NCBI GenBank assembly: GCA_003290165.1
Contig: QNQO01001855.1
Coordinates: forward strand, 1-64,000
Reading direction: 5' to 3'
Length of the DNA: 64,000 bases
From: Berberis thunbergii
Lineage: Eukaryota > Streptophyta > Magnoliopsida > Ranunculales > Berberidaceae
Under the pieces are notes generated by a model that did no database searches, was not told the origin of the DNA, and saw only the letters and a program-made list of their open reading frames with translations. A program made the position numbers and the translations under genes. Below are positions 1 to 10,667 of the stretch, one piece after another. Within the stretch, counting starts at the first letter, position 1. The number at the start of each line of letters is the position of its first letter.

Positions 1-49
1 CTATCTCTAGGCGATGGGTGATTATTGACGGGTTGATCCCCACCATGTC

Positions 50-313
50 TCACATGGTCCAGGCGAAGATGTCCTGATTACGTTGTAGCAGCTCCGTGAT
101 TTGCTTTACCAATTCTTTGTTCAAGCGGGAACCGATCTGGACAGCCTTACTGTATAGAGGGTTGTCGATGTAGACCGTAATGGTTTCTTCCTCCGGTTTA
201 CAGACATTGGGCCTACCCCGAGGGCTTACTGGAGCCTCATCATCTAGGATTGGTTTTTCTCCTCCTGCGTCTTGGGTGGAGTAGAGAGTCATCTTAGTCA
301 CGGGGCTAGCCAT
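50..313 (-). pseudogene. Gypsy pol fragment (protease to reverse transcriptase linker)
   Basis: An open stretch of 87 codons ends with a sequence typical of the region just before reverse transcriptase in plant Gypsy polyproteins: a block on NPLYSKAVQIGS, then helix-forming residues, then the hallmark DIFAWTM (usually D-V/I-FAW). The catalytic RT core would lie further left, outside the window. It is a partial piece of the same element as the gag remnant at 735-1398 and is separated from it by stops and frameshifts. Confidence 0.7.
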
Positions 314-734
314 CTACTGAGAGTTGTTAGGTGGCAGTGTTGTCATGTACTGGCATTTCCTGGAAATTGTTTGATCACCTTTTAGAGTGTCGACCGCTTG
401 GTTCGGAGGATGCTCGCTCCCATATGATGTATCCATGGCCTCCCTAGAACTGCGTTATATGCTAAAGGTGCATCAATCACTACGAACTCTTAAAATAGGG
501 TTTTTTGAGTTGGCTTTTCTCCCGTTGTTCCTATCAGTTGTATCTTTCCACGGGGGAGTCGCTTTTTGCCACTGATGTCAATCATTGGACGATTATCGGG
601 GGTTAACGCCCTCTCCTTTAACTGCATGCTATGGGAACGTGCGGAGAAACATGACGTTCAGTAAGCTCTCGGTATCAACCAAGGACCTCCTTACTTCCCA
701 GATTAACAGGGAGGTGGTCACCACCAGGGCGTCA

Positions 735-1398
735 TTATGTGGGAGTTGTATGCCCTGGAGGTTTTTCTCCGTAAATGTTAACGGCACGGAGTGGGTCACG
801 CTTCTGAGTGTATGGCACCAGTTGTGCGCCGCGTATCGCTTGGATCTTCATACCTCGGAAAGCCTTATTCCTGAATCTGTTTGACAGTTCAGACTTGGAG
901 TGGGCTCCATGAAGTATGCATATCTCGTCGGCCAATTCCTCCATGGGCCCGATTTTGTTCCTGCAGTTCGTTCCTCTTCTATGACTATGTAGCTCTGCAC
1001 TTCCCTTGCCAGGTCTGTCATACTGGCCGGTGGGTACAAAGTCAGGAAGTTGTAGAACTTTCCTTTCCCTAGACAGTTGATGAAGGCTGAGACGACCGTT
1101 GTGTCATCGCGGACGTTGACGGTGATTAACTCATTGCTGAAACGGGTCAGGTATGCCTTTAGTGTTTCATTAAGCTTTTGGTTCATCGAACTGAGAGTCT
1201 TTATTGTTAACAAAGCTTGACGTAAAAACTGGGGATCTTAGACCTGATTCAAGTTCCATCGGTGCTACCGTTGTTTCCAAGAATGTTGGTTTGACGCCTG
1301 CATACTATTTGTTCCATCGAGGGTGGTGAAGCAGTGCCAAGCTGAGCGCTTGACGTTTCCCCTTGGTCTCCATCATTGTGTGATCTAGTAGTCACCAT
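735..1398 (-). pseudogene. Gypsy gag remnant
   Basis: A likely gag start codon lies at 1396-1398 (minus). The stretch 848-1213 has the Retrotrans_gag pattern: a segment resembling L-x-Q..ESLKAYLTRF (here NETLKAYLTRFSNE), then VVSAFINCLG, an LxxYPPASMTDL segment, and a basic tail. Frames change near 930-945, where a second overlapping open stretch continues the similarity. The capsid-like protein would package element RNA; this copy is broken and cannot be expressed as one product. Confidence 0.65.
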
Positions 1399-1448
1399 CT
1401 CTCCTTATTTCGAAGGAAGATGATGTTAGTGAAAGGTTAGGAATTTTG

Positions 1449-1472
1449 TTGTCCCCACAGACGACACCAAAC
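1449..1472 (-). other. Gypsy primer-binding site region
   Basis: Read on the minus strand, this contains TTTGGTGTCGTCTGTGGGGA, close to the TTTGGCGCCGTCTGTGGGGA form that follows the 5' LTR of many plant Gypsy elements. It sits directly next to a terminal CA (plus-strand TG at 1473), as expected for an LTR/PBS junction. The match is by pattern only. Confidence 0.5.
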
Positions 1473-2150
1473 TGATGCAGTCATTTTCCGCTCTCTGCTT
1501 TTGCCTAGTTTTATTGACCTGCACAAGTAACGAACATGAGCCATGGACCACCATTGTGGTGGTCGATAGCACTCCGATGCTAAAGTCAGACATGGATCTA
1601 AGGAATGTGTAATGTTGTAAACAAGGAATCTGTAGCGTATCTTAGCTTACCAACCTCATGTCTTATTTATAGTGCAAAATTCTAGTTTGACCAGGGCATC
1701 GAGGGCGTAGTTTAGGATGAAGATTTTTGTGGAGATCATTCTCTAATTAGGAGTCATGTTGTAGAAGGGAAGTTCCATGTAGCCCTGTGCTCCTACATAC
1801 GCGGGAGATAGTTCCCTATCAGAGGGTAATCCTTAAGAGGAAGTTCTCAGCCTGATATGTACTCTAGTTTCTGCTTCCTAGTCGAAAGCAGAGAGCTGCT
1901 TTAATTGTATGTCCGAAGTTAATCCTCGAGATATTTGCCTTTGGAGGGCTTACGAGTATTGAGGTCAATTGTAAGACGCATGGGCTTAGCAAGCTTTAAG
2001 AGTTTAGGTCCGTTTAGCGGACTGCATGGTGCGGGTTTAGAACCGCTCGAGCCGAATCAGTGTAGGGATGACAATGGGCCTGTGTTTTCTCGAGATCATT
2101 ATGACACGTGTATGACTCAGAAATGTGACCGTTTTGATGTATCACCAACA
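1473..2150 (-). repeat. Probable 5' LTR of the Gypsy element
   Basis: The segment begins on the plus strand with TG, i.e. it ends on the minus strand with CA directly beside the PBS. It contains a minus-strand TATA box (CTATAAATA, about 1667-1675) at a reasonable place for an LTR promoter. The outer (U3) end is uncertain and is put near 2150 because host-like AT-rich sequence follows. The second LTR is outside the window. Confidence 0.45.
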
Positions 2151-2171
2151 ACTATATTGATTCTACCCTGA

Positions 2172-3015
2172 TATAGGTCACATTATTCTGACTATATATA
2201 CAGATCATATAAAAGATATGGAAGGATAAAACTAATTAACAATGATATTGATGAACCATATCATGAGCCAAATAAAGTTTCAAATCTACACTTGTTTTCG
2301 ATTGAACTATTAATTGTAATTTTGAATATGAGCCCCAAAGAAAACAGAAAAATCATATATCAGTTTATTTTCATCATTATAATTCGAGTTATAAACAGCT
2401 CCTCTAATGCTACCGGTTCTTTTCTTTTCTTCTGTATTTATTTATATTTAAAAAAAAAAAGATTCATTTTATTTTCTTCTGTATTTATTTATTTTCTTCT
2501 ATTGACTATATACGTAGCAAGTCTAGTGCAATTCTCGCGACTTCCAATGTTATAATTTATTTATCTTAATTAACTTATCTGAAAAACAAGGAAGATTAAT
2601 TAAAGAGGTAAAAAGCAATGAGAAACATGCCCCAAACAGGAGAAACAAGATACGTACCTAATGCCTTGTGAGTCTGATAGAGCAATGTCTGTTCCTTGAC
2701 GGCAACTTGTTTTGTTAGATACCAAATTACTTTGGTGTTTTAGTATGAGTCAGGGTAATCCTCTAAGAAATCTCGTGGCTTTATTTAGGACATAAAATAG
2801 ATGATCATTAAGTGCTTTATTTAGGATATAAAATAGATGATCATTAAGTACTTCCACAGGCCTGATCTCCAGGTAAATAAGCACAACTCTAAGGTCATCC
2901 ACACTAATTGAAGAGTTTTTTTTTTATTACATTTGATCAAGATGCCATTTCTGATTGTTGGTAAGCTTGCTCAAGTAGCAATCAGATAACCAACCCCCCG
3001 CCCCAACCGAATGGA
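2172..3015. other. 3' flank of subtilase copy 1, with relics of the duplicated locus
   Basis: No gene is supported here. Part of the stretch around 2590-2660 (agaaacatgcc..aaacaggagaaac..gata) resembles 11745-11795 and 38840-38890, which are upstream flanks of the two subtilase copies. It may be the 5' flank of a further, lost family member. The part next to the stop codon (2871-3010) aligns by eye with the 3' flank of subtilase copy 2 (35862-35970), so the duplicated unit includes 3' sequence. Confidence 0.5.
2778..2849. repeat. 36-bp direct tandem duplication
   Basis: Two adjacent copies of a 36-bp unit (2778-2813 and 2814-2849), starting gctttatttagga and ending atcattaagt, differ at one position. 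It lies in the 3' flank of subtilase copy 1 and has no visible coding content. Confidence 0.9.
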
Positions 3016-5233
3016 TTAAATCTGCCTATATACCACAATAGAGCTCCTCACTGTATGCTTTGCTCCTTCATCTGCCCAAATCAAGTGCCCATAAGAAATT
3101 GTCTGGTTCATTGGTTGAATGTCTACAGATAAACTGTAGCTCAGCTTCTCATACTTGTCACTAAAAACAAGTGTACTCGGTGTCACACTGATGGAGGTTC
3201 CATTGGGCATTAACAACTTAGCGGAATAAGTTGATGCACCATCTCCAAGATTAGTCACCGTCCTCTGAAACACTTGAACCGAAGGAGTGTTGTTGAAGAA
3301 AGCTATGAAGGATGGGTAATTGAGATCAGAAGAAGGGGTCGAACAAGTGTAATTGGACGACCTAGTAATTGCTAAAATTTGGTTCTTAGTCAAGTTCATG
3401 TAGCAAAGGTGATTCACATAGTCTTGGGCATTTAGATCATATATAAGGCCTGGATCAAGTGCCTTGTTGGGATCAACTTGACCAGCTCCCATGGCTAGAG
3501 GAGTAGCATATGTCATATTGAGACCACTATCCCTTATCGCTCCATCAATATTATCCAATGGGTTAGCGGTGGTGATCATGGCTGAACGTATTGCAGCAGG
3601 ACTCCAATCAGGGTATGCCCCTTTGAGGAGTGCAGCAACTCCAGATGCATGAGGGCAAGCCATGGATGTTCCAGAAGCCAAAACATAGTCGCTTGTCAAG
3701 TGCAAATTAGATCCAATCATTGCAGTGGGTGTGTTAGGAATCCAAGCTGCCAAAACTTGCGACCCAGGAGCAATTAAATCTGGCTTCAAGATTACTGGGT
3801 AGGTCGGAGAAGGTCCTCTGGAACTGTAATCTGCCACTGTTGGTGCAGGCTTTACTCCCAACATATCTAGTTGGAACTTAATTGTAGCAGATGGCCTGGC
3901 TGTAGATTTCACGTAGTCAAGCAATAATGGAGCATTGACAGGATGGACGACAACTCCTGGACAACTCATCCTACCAATTTCCACTTTAGAAAGAAATACA
4001 GCTCCAGAAACTGCAGATTGAGTAACTTGATCAATCTGGTTTCCTAAGTATTCATATCTATCATCACAAATAACAATCTTCCCAGTGGCTCTGGCTAACA
4101 AATCAGATGAATTGCATGCTAAGAGGGTGTCATTGTAGACCAATGGCAAGTCCACCAGCAATGCATCTGCTGGAAAGGTAGATTGACCTATGATCACCTG
4201 TTCATTTCCTAGTGTCAGTTTTGCAGATAACGTACGATCAATGGGTGCCTGCTCCAACCGTCAGCTGCCAAGGAGCCCCATTGTGCAGGGAATGCAGGAA
4301 TGGACCATCATTTCCTGCCGATGAAGAGACAAGCACACCCTTCTTCATTGCAGCAAAAGATGCAATGGCAATTGGATCTTCATATAGAGGGACCCCGTTA
4401 ATACCCATAGAAATTGATATTATGTCAACACCATCTGCAATCGCCAAGTCCATTCCAGCTAAGGTGTCAGAGGCAAAGTTTGCGACCTTGTACATGGCCA
4501 CCCTTGCACGTGGTGCAATTCCTCTTGCAGTGCCCTTGGCATAGCCGAAGAATGACACACCGTCAACATAGTTCCCAGCAACAGTTGTGGAGGTGTGTGT
4601 TCCATGTCCAAATGTATCCCTTGGTGATGCGTTTATTTTTGCAAGGGGGTCAGCGGCCAAAGCACCCTCAGAGAAGTAACGAGCACCAATAAGCTTTCGG
4701 TTGCAAGAGGAGGAATTAAAATCCACACCCGTCTGGCAAATTCCTTTCCACCTTGTTGGGACCTCTGTCATTCCCGCATCATTAAGACTCTCACTCTCAG
4801 GCCAAATTCCACTATCGATCATTCCAACTATCACGTCTTTCCCATATTCTGATGCTGGCCAAAGGCCAGAGTAAGGATTTAGGGAAAGGAATTCAAAGGT
4901 GTGGGTAGTATCAAATTTGACAATCCTATCTGGGTAGGCACTGACAAAGCCAGGTGACTTTGCTAGATTGCCTAATTCTTCTAGCGAGAGGACTGCACTA
5001 AAACCATGCATGGCATTGTCATAACTATAGAGCAATCTTGGCTTTGAATTATGGGAATTAGTTGGAGTTGCGACTTTCAGAGTATCAACAGTGGCAGAGT
5101 GCCAACTGTGATGATTCCTGAAAGCCTTAGGCATGAAAGATTTGTCCATGTGGACTATATATGTGGATCTAGTGGCTAAATTGCATTCAGCAAGGAGAAG
5201 ACACACAAGGAGGATTAAGAGGAAAGACTCCAT
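3016..5233 (-). pseudogene. Subtilase copy 1 (SBT1.9-like serine protease), single frameshift
   Basis: An intronless plant subtilisin-like protease (family S8), predicted to be secreted to the apoplast. The N-terminal frame gives a signal peptide ([16 protein letters not shown]), an I9 propeptide ([10 protein letters not shown]..), catalytic Asp in GMIDSG, catalytic His in FGHGTHT and oxyanion Asn in SAGNDG. The C-terminal frame gives the PA-type insert, catalytic Ser in SGTSMACPH and an Fn3-like tail. The two frames meet at 4243-4245, where GGG replaces the GG of copy 2; this extra base shifts the frame after VGAGT. Apart from that the triad and length (about 740 aa if joined) look normal, so it is either a very young pseudogene or an assembly error. 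I chose the ATG at 5233 over 5272: it starts the hydrophobic signal, matches copy 2, and leaves a normal distance from the TATA box. Confidence 0.9.
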
Positions 5234-5286
5234 GTTAACAACACCAATGTCCTTAATTTGCTTGAGAACCATATCTCCTAGAACAT

Positions 5287-5295
5287 GTTATATAG
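5287..5295 (-). promoter_or_regulatory. TATA box of subtilase copy 1
   Basis: Minus-strand CTATATAAC, 54 bp upstream of the ATG at 5233. The same nonamer occurs 44 bp upstream of the copy 2 ATG (38258-38266). It would be only about 15 bp from the alternative ATG at 5272, which argues against that start. Confidence 0.7.
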
Positions 5296-5300
5296 TTCAT

Positions 5301-5480
5301 AAGAAATGTTCTTCACTTTGGAATACCCTCCATAGCTTTGAATGAAAACAAATAAATAATAAGAAATGTTCTTCACTTTGGAATACCCTCCATAGCTTTG
5401 AATGAAAACAAATAAATAATAAGAAATGTTCTTCACTTTGGAATACCCTCTATAGCTTTGAATGAAAAAAAACAAATAAT
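5301..5480. repeat. 60-bp unit in three tandem copies in the subtilase 1 promoter
   Basis: Three consecutive 60-bp copies (5301-5360, 5361-5420, 5421-5480), nearly identical, lie directly upstream of the TATA box. The core CTTTGGAATACCCTC occurs once in the equivalent promoter of copy 2 (about 38277-38291), so the array arose after the gene duplication. Because 60 is a multiple of three, it gives a spurious repetitive open reading frame, which I do not count as a gene. It may multiply a cis-element; function is not shown. Confidence 0.9.
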
Positions 5481-5746
5481 TCATTTGTATTTACAGCAAA
5501 CATTTTGTTTCTATTTTTTTGTCCTCAATTGCTTTTTACTAGGAAATATAACTGATATGAACACTGATGTGTGCTGATGCATGAAGTAATGTGTGTATTG
5601 TCCAGATGAATATTATGTGTTGTTTGCTAGGATATAAGCAACTACTTCTAGATGGTAGATGATATTATAAACCTTAGAAGCTTGATCCGGTTATAGTACG
5701 ATGATCATATTTACACAACTCTATTTATTCTACTGCTGTTACAGGT

Positions 5747-6000
5747 TGTTAAGCAATAGCTGTAATCAAGAACTGTAAAGTTGTTAGTCAGTTTGTTAAG
5801 CTATCTGTTAGTCTGAAGTGTGAAGTGTACAATGTACATTGCTTATGAGAAAACTCTGTATATTTCATAGTGTGAAGTGTACAATGTACATTGCTTATAT
5901 AGACATTCTAATGACTGATTAGCTGTCAAAACAGATTAACAGATAGCTTAACAAACTGACTAACAACTTTACAGTTCTTGATTACTGCTATTGCTTAACA
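5747..6000 (-). repeat. 3' LTR of Copia-1, with inverted U3-end duplication
   Basis: From 6000 leftwards the minus strand follows the 5' LTR normally for about 150 bp (TGTTAAGCAATA.. to ..TTTCTCATA). It then jumps to a second copy of an internal 30-bp LTR segment (5817-5846 repeats 5869-5898). It ends with an inverted copy of the first 69 bp of the LTR (5747-5815 versus 5932-6000, two mismatches). The normal U5 end (..GATTCTAACA) is missing. Both outer ends of the element are therefore TGTTAAGCAATA. Confidence 0.9.
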
Positions 6001-8626
6001 TTCCCCCTCAAACTAAGTGTAGACTCATCTATAAAACTTAGTTTGTCACGCAACAATAAGAACCTGGAATGGCCAAGTGCTTCAATGAAAACATCAGCAA
6101 CTTGATCAGTAGCTTGAATATGATGGACATGAACAATCTTGTGAGCAACCTTTTCACGTACAAAGTAAATGTCAATCTCAATGTGTTTAGTTCTAGAGTG
6201 AAGAACTGGATTAGCACTAAGTATGACAATGCTCTTGTTATCACACCAGATATTGGGAGTTGAGCAACCAATCTTCAACTCATGAAACAGAGATTGCAAC
6301 CAAGTTAGCTCAGCTATAACTGATGCTAGACTTCTGTATTATGCTTCAGTACTGCTTTGAGAAACAGTACTCTGCTTCTTAGACAGCAAGGATATGAGGT
6401 TATCACCCAGATACACACAATAACCCGATGTAGACCTCCTATCATTAGGATCAGATGCCCAATCAGCATCACAGTAGCCACTTAACTGAAATGAAGGAGT
6501 CGGGACTATGTGAAGTCCAAAGTTGGGTGTAGCCTTGAGATACCTCAATATTCTTTTCACCACTCTCCAGTGTGACTCAAGAGGAGTCTGCATGAATTGG
6601 CAAACACGGTTTACTGAATATGCAATATTTCAGGCCTAGTAATTGTAACATATTGTAGTGCACCCACAATACTACGATATAACTGAACATCTCCAACTGG
6701 ATCACTACCTGTAGCAAACTGTTTTTTCCCACCACTCATAGGAGTAGGTAGCCCATTAGCATACTGCATCTTGGCTCTACATAAGAGATCACCAATGTAT
6801 TTGGACTGAGACAGATACAAACCATTGACAGTATGTTGCACTTGAATACCAAGAAGGAAATTAACAAGACCCAAATCTTTTAAAGAGAACTGATCATTCA
6901 GCTGTTGGATAATCTGGGAAACATCATGTGAGTCAGCACCAGTAATGAGTATATCATCAACATAGACTAGAAGAAAGATAGGAGAGGGAGCTGTCTAATG
7001 AATAAGGATGAATCAGACTTTGTAGATTCAAAACCAAGCATGAGAAGTGTATGTCGAAGCCTGTCAAACCATGCCCGAGGAGCCTGCTTTAGGCCATATA
7101 AGGCCTTATGAAGCTTGCAAACAGCCTTAGGCCGTGAAGGATCTATGAATCCTGGGGGTTGCATCATGTAGACCTGCTCTTGTAGATCCCCATTCAAAAA
7201 AGCATTGTTGACATCTAACTGGAATACAGACCATCCATATGTAACTGCCACTGTGAGCATAACTCGTATTGTAGTTGGCTTCACAACTGGACTAAACGTC
7301 TCTGAATAATCGAAGCCAGCAACTTGTTGAAATCCTCTAGCCACTAACCTGGCTTTATATCTGTGCACAGTGCCATCAGTATTGTGCTTAACCTTGAAGA
7401 GCCAACGACACCCAACTACATCTCTATCTATAGGAAGATCCACTAGTGACCATGTATTATTTCGTATTAATGCCATATATTCATCTTGCATTGCAGAAAT
7501 CTAGTGCGGGGTATCCAAAGCTTTCTGCAGACTAGATGGTGCAGTAGTAGTAGCCATGTAAACCTTTGGTTTGTAAATGCCTATTTTTTACCTTGTGAGC
7601 ATAGGATGACCAAGAGCTGTACTGGGATTGAAGGTAGGCAACAAAACAGGACTAGACATAGGTTGTGAGGTGCCAGTAGGAGGAGTAGAATTGTTCACTG
7701 GACTGAAAGTAGTAGTAGGAGACATATTGGGACTCTGAACTGGATTACATGAAGGAACCAGTGGACTAGATGATGGATTATTATCAGGAACTAGTGGACT
7801 AGATGATGGATTATTATCAGGAACCATTGGACTAGATGATGAATTATCAGGAATAAATGGCCTAGTAACATTAGGTGACAGGGAGGGGATATCAGCAGGA
7901 GTAGGAATATGAACAATAGGAGTGGAGGTAGAAGAATGACTGTGCCAACTGACATATGGAAAAGAGTTTCCATTGAATAGGACATCTCAAGAGATGTATA
8001 CCCTGCCAGTAGAAGATATACATTTGTACCCTTTATGCTGTAGACTATAACCAAGGAACATACATTCAACTGATCTAAATTGTAGTTTAGTAGAATTCTA
8101 TGGTCTGATGTTAGGGAAACAGGAACACCCAAACACTTTGAGAGTGTGATACTCAGGAACTTTGTGATATAGAATTTCATATGGTGAGAGACCTTTAAGA
8201 ATGGCAGAAGGTACTCAATTGAGAAGAAAAATAGATGTTCTAACTGCTTCATCCCAGAATTTCATGGGAAGTGAGGCATGAGCAAGAAGAGTGAGGGCTG
8301 ACTCTATATTTTTGTTTTCTTTCAGCAACTCCATTTTGTTGATGTGTAGTTGGGCAAGCAAGTCAATGATGTATCCCATGTTAAGCAAGAAGTTTTGAAA
8401 TATATCTATACTCCCCTCCCCAATCAGACTGAACACTCTTGATGGGAAGGCCAAATTCTAACTCAACCTGAGCTTTGAACTTAAGGAAAGTTGAGAAAGC
8501 ATCACACTTATTTTGTAACAGAAAAACCCAAGTGAACCAACTAAATGCATCTGTGAAATGAATGTAATACTTGGATGGACCCAGACGAAGACATGGTAGA
8601 AGCAGGAACCCATAGGTCAGTATGAA
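5988..8626 (-). pseudogene. Copia-1 pol remnant (integrase, reverse transcriptase, RNase H)
   Basis: Broken continuation of the polyprotein. Pieces in order: integrase core and C-terminus (about 8626-8215, several frameshifts), a Ser/Pro-rich linker with a repeated PSSSPLVP motif (7827-7588), and RT (7491-6967, including [20 protein letters not shown] and [12 protein letters not shown]). RT continues past the YVDD active site (about 6953-6964) into 6874-6611, and RNase H follows (6593-5988). Each piece is recognisable but lies in different frames, so no functional enzyme can be made. Confidence 0.85.
6001..6010 (-). other. Polypurine tract of Copia-1
   Basis: Minus-strand TGAGGGGGAA immediately precedes the 3' LTR start (TGTTAAGC), the expected plus-strand priming site for reverse transcription. 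Confidence 0.8.
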
Positions 8627-10609
8627 TTAATTCCAAGGGTTTTGTATACACAGTAGAAGACCTGGAAAAGGGTTGCCTAAACAGCAAGAAGAACATAAAT
8701 CCATATTGTCATATGTTGGAACTGAATTATTACATGTAGTAAGTATGTTCTTGACAAGTTGAAAAGATGGATGTCCTAATCTAGCATGCCACAAATGCAA
8801 AGAATCAGATGACTTAGCATCATGATAACTAGAATGACAGGCATTCTTATTGACTAAATTGCTGAAATGGTGACTAGAATGCTGAAACGAATGTTGAGAC
8901 TGACTACTGGAATGCTGAGATGAAGGACAGACTGGAATGCTAGCTTGCTGAAACGAATGCTGAGAATGACTACTGGAATGCTGAGTTGAAGGACAGACTG
9001 GAATGCTAGCTTGCTGATATTGTTGACCCTGACTACTGGAATGCTGGGCTGAATTAGTGGGATTAAAACTGATGAATTTGGACTGTGAATCAGCAATGAA
9101 GGATGCTAAAGAAGCACCACCAATAGATTCAGGCTTTTCATCAGGAAGAATCATTGATGGAAACACATATAGACCTCCCTTAAGCTTCCCTTCCAGAAGG
9201 GTTTGATGTGTGAACTGATCCTTGACAAAACAGAGATCAGGATGAAATTTAAAGAAGCCTTTATTGTCCCTAGCAAACCTAGACACGCTTAATAAATTCT
9301 TGGTTAATTGAAGGACTTGAAGAATATTTCTGAGATGTAAAACTCTTGAAGAATGGTGAGCAAGAAGAGAGGACTGGCCGATGTTTTCAATTGGTAAAAC
9401 AGTTCCATCTCCCACAAATAGTTGCTCATTTCCATGATAAGGCATAGAATTCATCAAGTTCTGGGAATATGGTCTGCAATGATCAGTGGCTCCTGAATCT
9501 GGATACCACCTACGATTAGTATGTGACTGCATCAGAGGTGTTGAAACAGCATTTGACTGTATCTGAAATTGAGAATCAGCTCTCCAAGAAGGATGATTAG
9601 ATTGACTTGTTGATGCAGAGAAAACTTGCATTGGAGTTGAAGATGCTGAATGAGATGAAAAACCAGAAGAATAAGGGTACTGTGAACTAGAACTCCATGG
9701 ATTTGAGACAGAATCATCAAACCGATTGTAGCATTTGAATGAAATATGACCAATTTTGCCACAGATTTGACATTGAGGACGATTTGATTGAGAACTAGCT
9801 CCAGATGGCCGAAAACTTCTTCCAGATCTGGCACCCCTGGGATTGTGAGAACCTCTAAAATGAGGTATCCAACCTTTTGAACTGGACACAAAAGACCTAG
9901 GTGAAGGTTTGTATGATGACTGAGCCATATTGACAGATATGTCAAGATCTTTTGTATGTCTCTCAATTCTTGCTTCTTGAGCAAGTAGAAGAGACTCCAC
10001 TTCTGCAACACTATACTCATCTGATCTTGAGCTTACTGAAACTACAAATGTGTCATAAATCTGTGGTAAACCATCAAATATGGCATTGACATAATCTCTA
10101 GAAGACAATTGATGTCCTACGGATGCTAGTTGGTCAGTAATGGCTTTGAGTTTCAGAAGATATGCATTGATAGACATGTCTCCTTTCTTGAGATTTTGTA
10201 GTTGACTTCTAAACTGAGAAATCTTGGCGACTGTCTGTGAATTGAAGAAGACCTCAAGATTTTGCCAAATATGTGCTGATGTTGGACATCCTACTAATCT
10301 TGTAAGTATGGATTTTGTCATGGAAGAAAGTAGCCAAGAAAGCAGTAATTGATCTTGTTGTTCCCAAGTGACAAACTCTAGATTGACATGATTTCTGGCT
10401 TGATCTTCATTAGAGAGAAACTGTGCTGGAGATGAGTCTTTATCAATAAATCTTTGAAGTTTGTGTCCTCTAATGGTTGCCAATACTTGCTGTTTCCACA
10501 GCAAGTAGTTTTGTTCACTCAACTTGACAGATAATGCATGTGTGAACATTACAGACCTTGACTCTGCTAAGGCAGAGTTAGTAGCACTAGACGATGTTGC
10601 ATCTGCCAT
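8627..10609 (-). CDS. Copia-1 gag-protease-preintegrase ORF, truncated
   Basis: A 660-residue open frame starting 46 bp inside the PBS. Residues about 1-230 are the UBN2-type gag (NYLLWKQQVLATIRGH..). A CCHC zinc knuckle follows (CQICGKIGHISFKC), then the aspartic protease motif DSGATDHC. A Gln/Ser/His-rich stretch contains three imperfect repeats (QHSSSQ-SQHSFQQASIPV). It ends with the GAG-preintegrase motif HLWHARLGHPS. The frame is lost just before the integrase core. It would encode the capsid and protease of the element; the downstream enzymes are broken. Confidence 0.85.
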   Translation of the reverse strand: MADATSSSATNSALAESRSVMFTHALSVKLSEQNYLLWKQQVLATIRGHKLQRFIDKDSSPAQFLSNEDQARNHVNLEFVTWEQQDQLLLSWLLSSMTKSILTRLVGCPTSAHIWQNLEVFFNSQTVAKISQFRSQLQNLKKGDMSINAYLLKLKAITDQLASVGHQLSSRDYVNAIFDGLPQIYDTFVVSVSSRSDEYSVAEVESLLLAQEARIERHTKDLDISVNMAQSSYKPSPRSFVSSSKGWIPHFRGSHNPRGARSGRSFRPSGASSQSNRPQCQICGKIGHISFKCYNRFDDSVSNPWSSSSQYPYSSGFSSHSASSTPMQVFSASTSQSNHPSWRADSQFQIQSNAVSTPLMQSHTNRRWYPDSGATDHCRPYSQNLMNSMPYHGNEQLFVGDGTVLPIENIGQSSLLAHHSSRVLHLRNILQVLQLTKNLLSVSRFARDNKGFFKFHPDLCFVKDQFTHQTLLEGKLKGGLYVFPSMILPDEKPESIGGASLASFIADSQSKFISFNPTNSAQHSSSQGQQYQQASIPVCPSTQHSSSHSQHSFQQASIPVCPSSQHSSSQSQHSFQHSSHHFSNLVNKNACHSSYHDAKSSDSLHLWHARLGHPSFQLVKNILTTCNNSVPTYDNMDLCSSCCLGNPFPGLLLCIQNPWN

Positions 10610-10654
10610 TAGAGTAACTATGAGAAATTGAGAATAAGAAGATGAAGTGAAGAA

Positions 10655-10667
10655 GGCTCTGATACCA
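10655..10667 (-). other. Primer-binding site of Copia-1
   Basis: Minus-strand TGGTATCAGAGCC, complementary to the 3' end of plant initiator methionine tRNA, directly after the 5' LTR end TTCTAACA. Confidence 0.9.

Larger units (their letters stand above)
1..2150 (-). mobile_element. Ty3/Gypsy LTR retrotransposon, 5' part, decayed
   Basis: Reading on the minus strand from right to left there is a probable 5' LTR, a primer-binding site, gag, and the start of pol, which runs off the left window edge. The order LTR-PBS-gag-pol and the gag and pol similarities fit a plant Ty3/Gypsy element. Reading frames are interrupted between the recognisable pieces, so the copy is dead. The right boundary near 2150 is approximate: I could not fix it by a target-site duplication because the left end lies outside the window. 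It lies downstream of the first subtilase copy. Confidence 0.75.

Noticed and set aside
5234..5272. Upstream ATG (5272) as the start of subtilase copy 1
   Set aside because: It adds a non-hydrophobic extension before the signal peptide, is not in copy 2, and would lie only about 15 bp from the TATA box.
5278..5484. 68-codon open frame (minus) with a repeated peptide, looking like a small repetitive protein
   Set aside because: It is only the 60-bp promoter repeat read in frame; 60 is divisible by three, so the frame stays open by construction.
10655..10667. GGCTCTGATACCA considered as part of a tRNA gene
   Set aside because: Only the 3' complement of initiator tRNA is present, next to an LTR; it is a primer-binding site. 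I found no tRNA or rRNA gene in the window.
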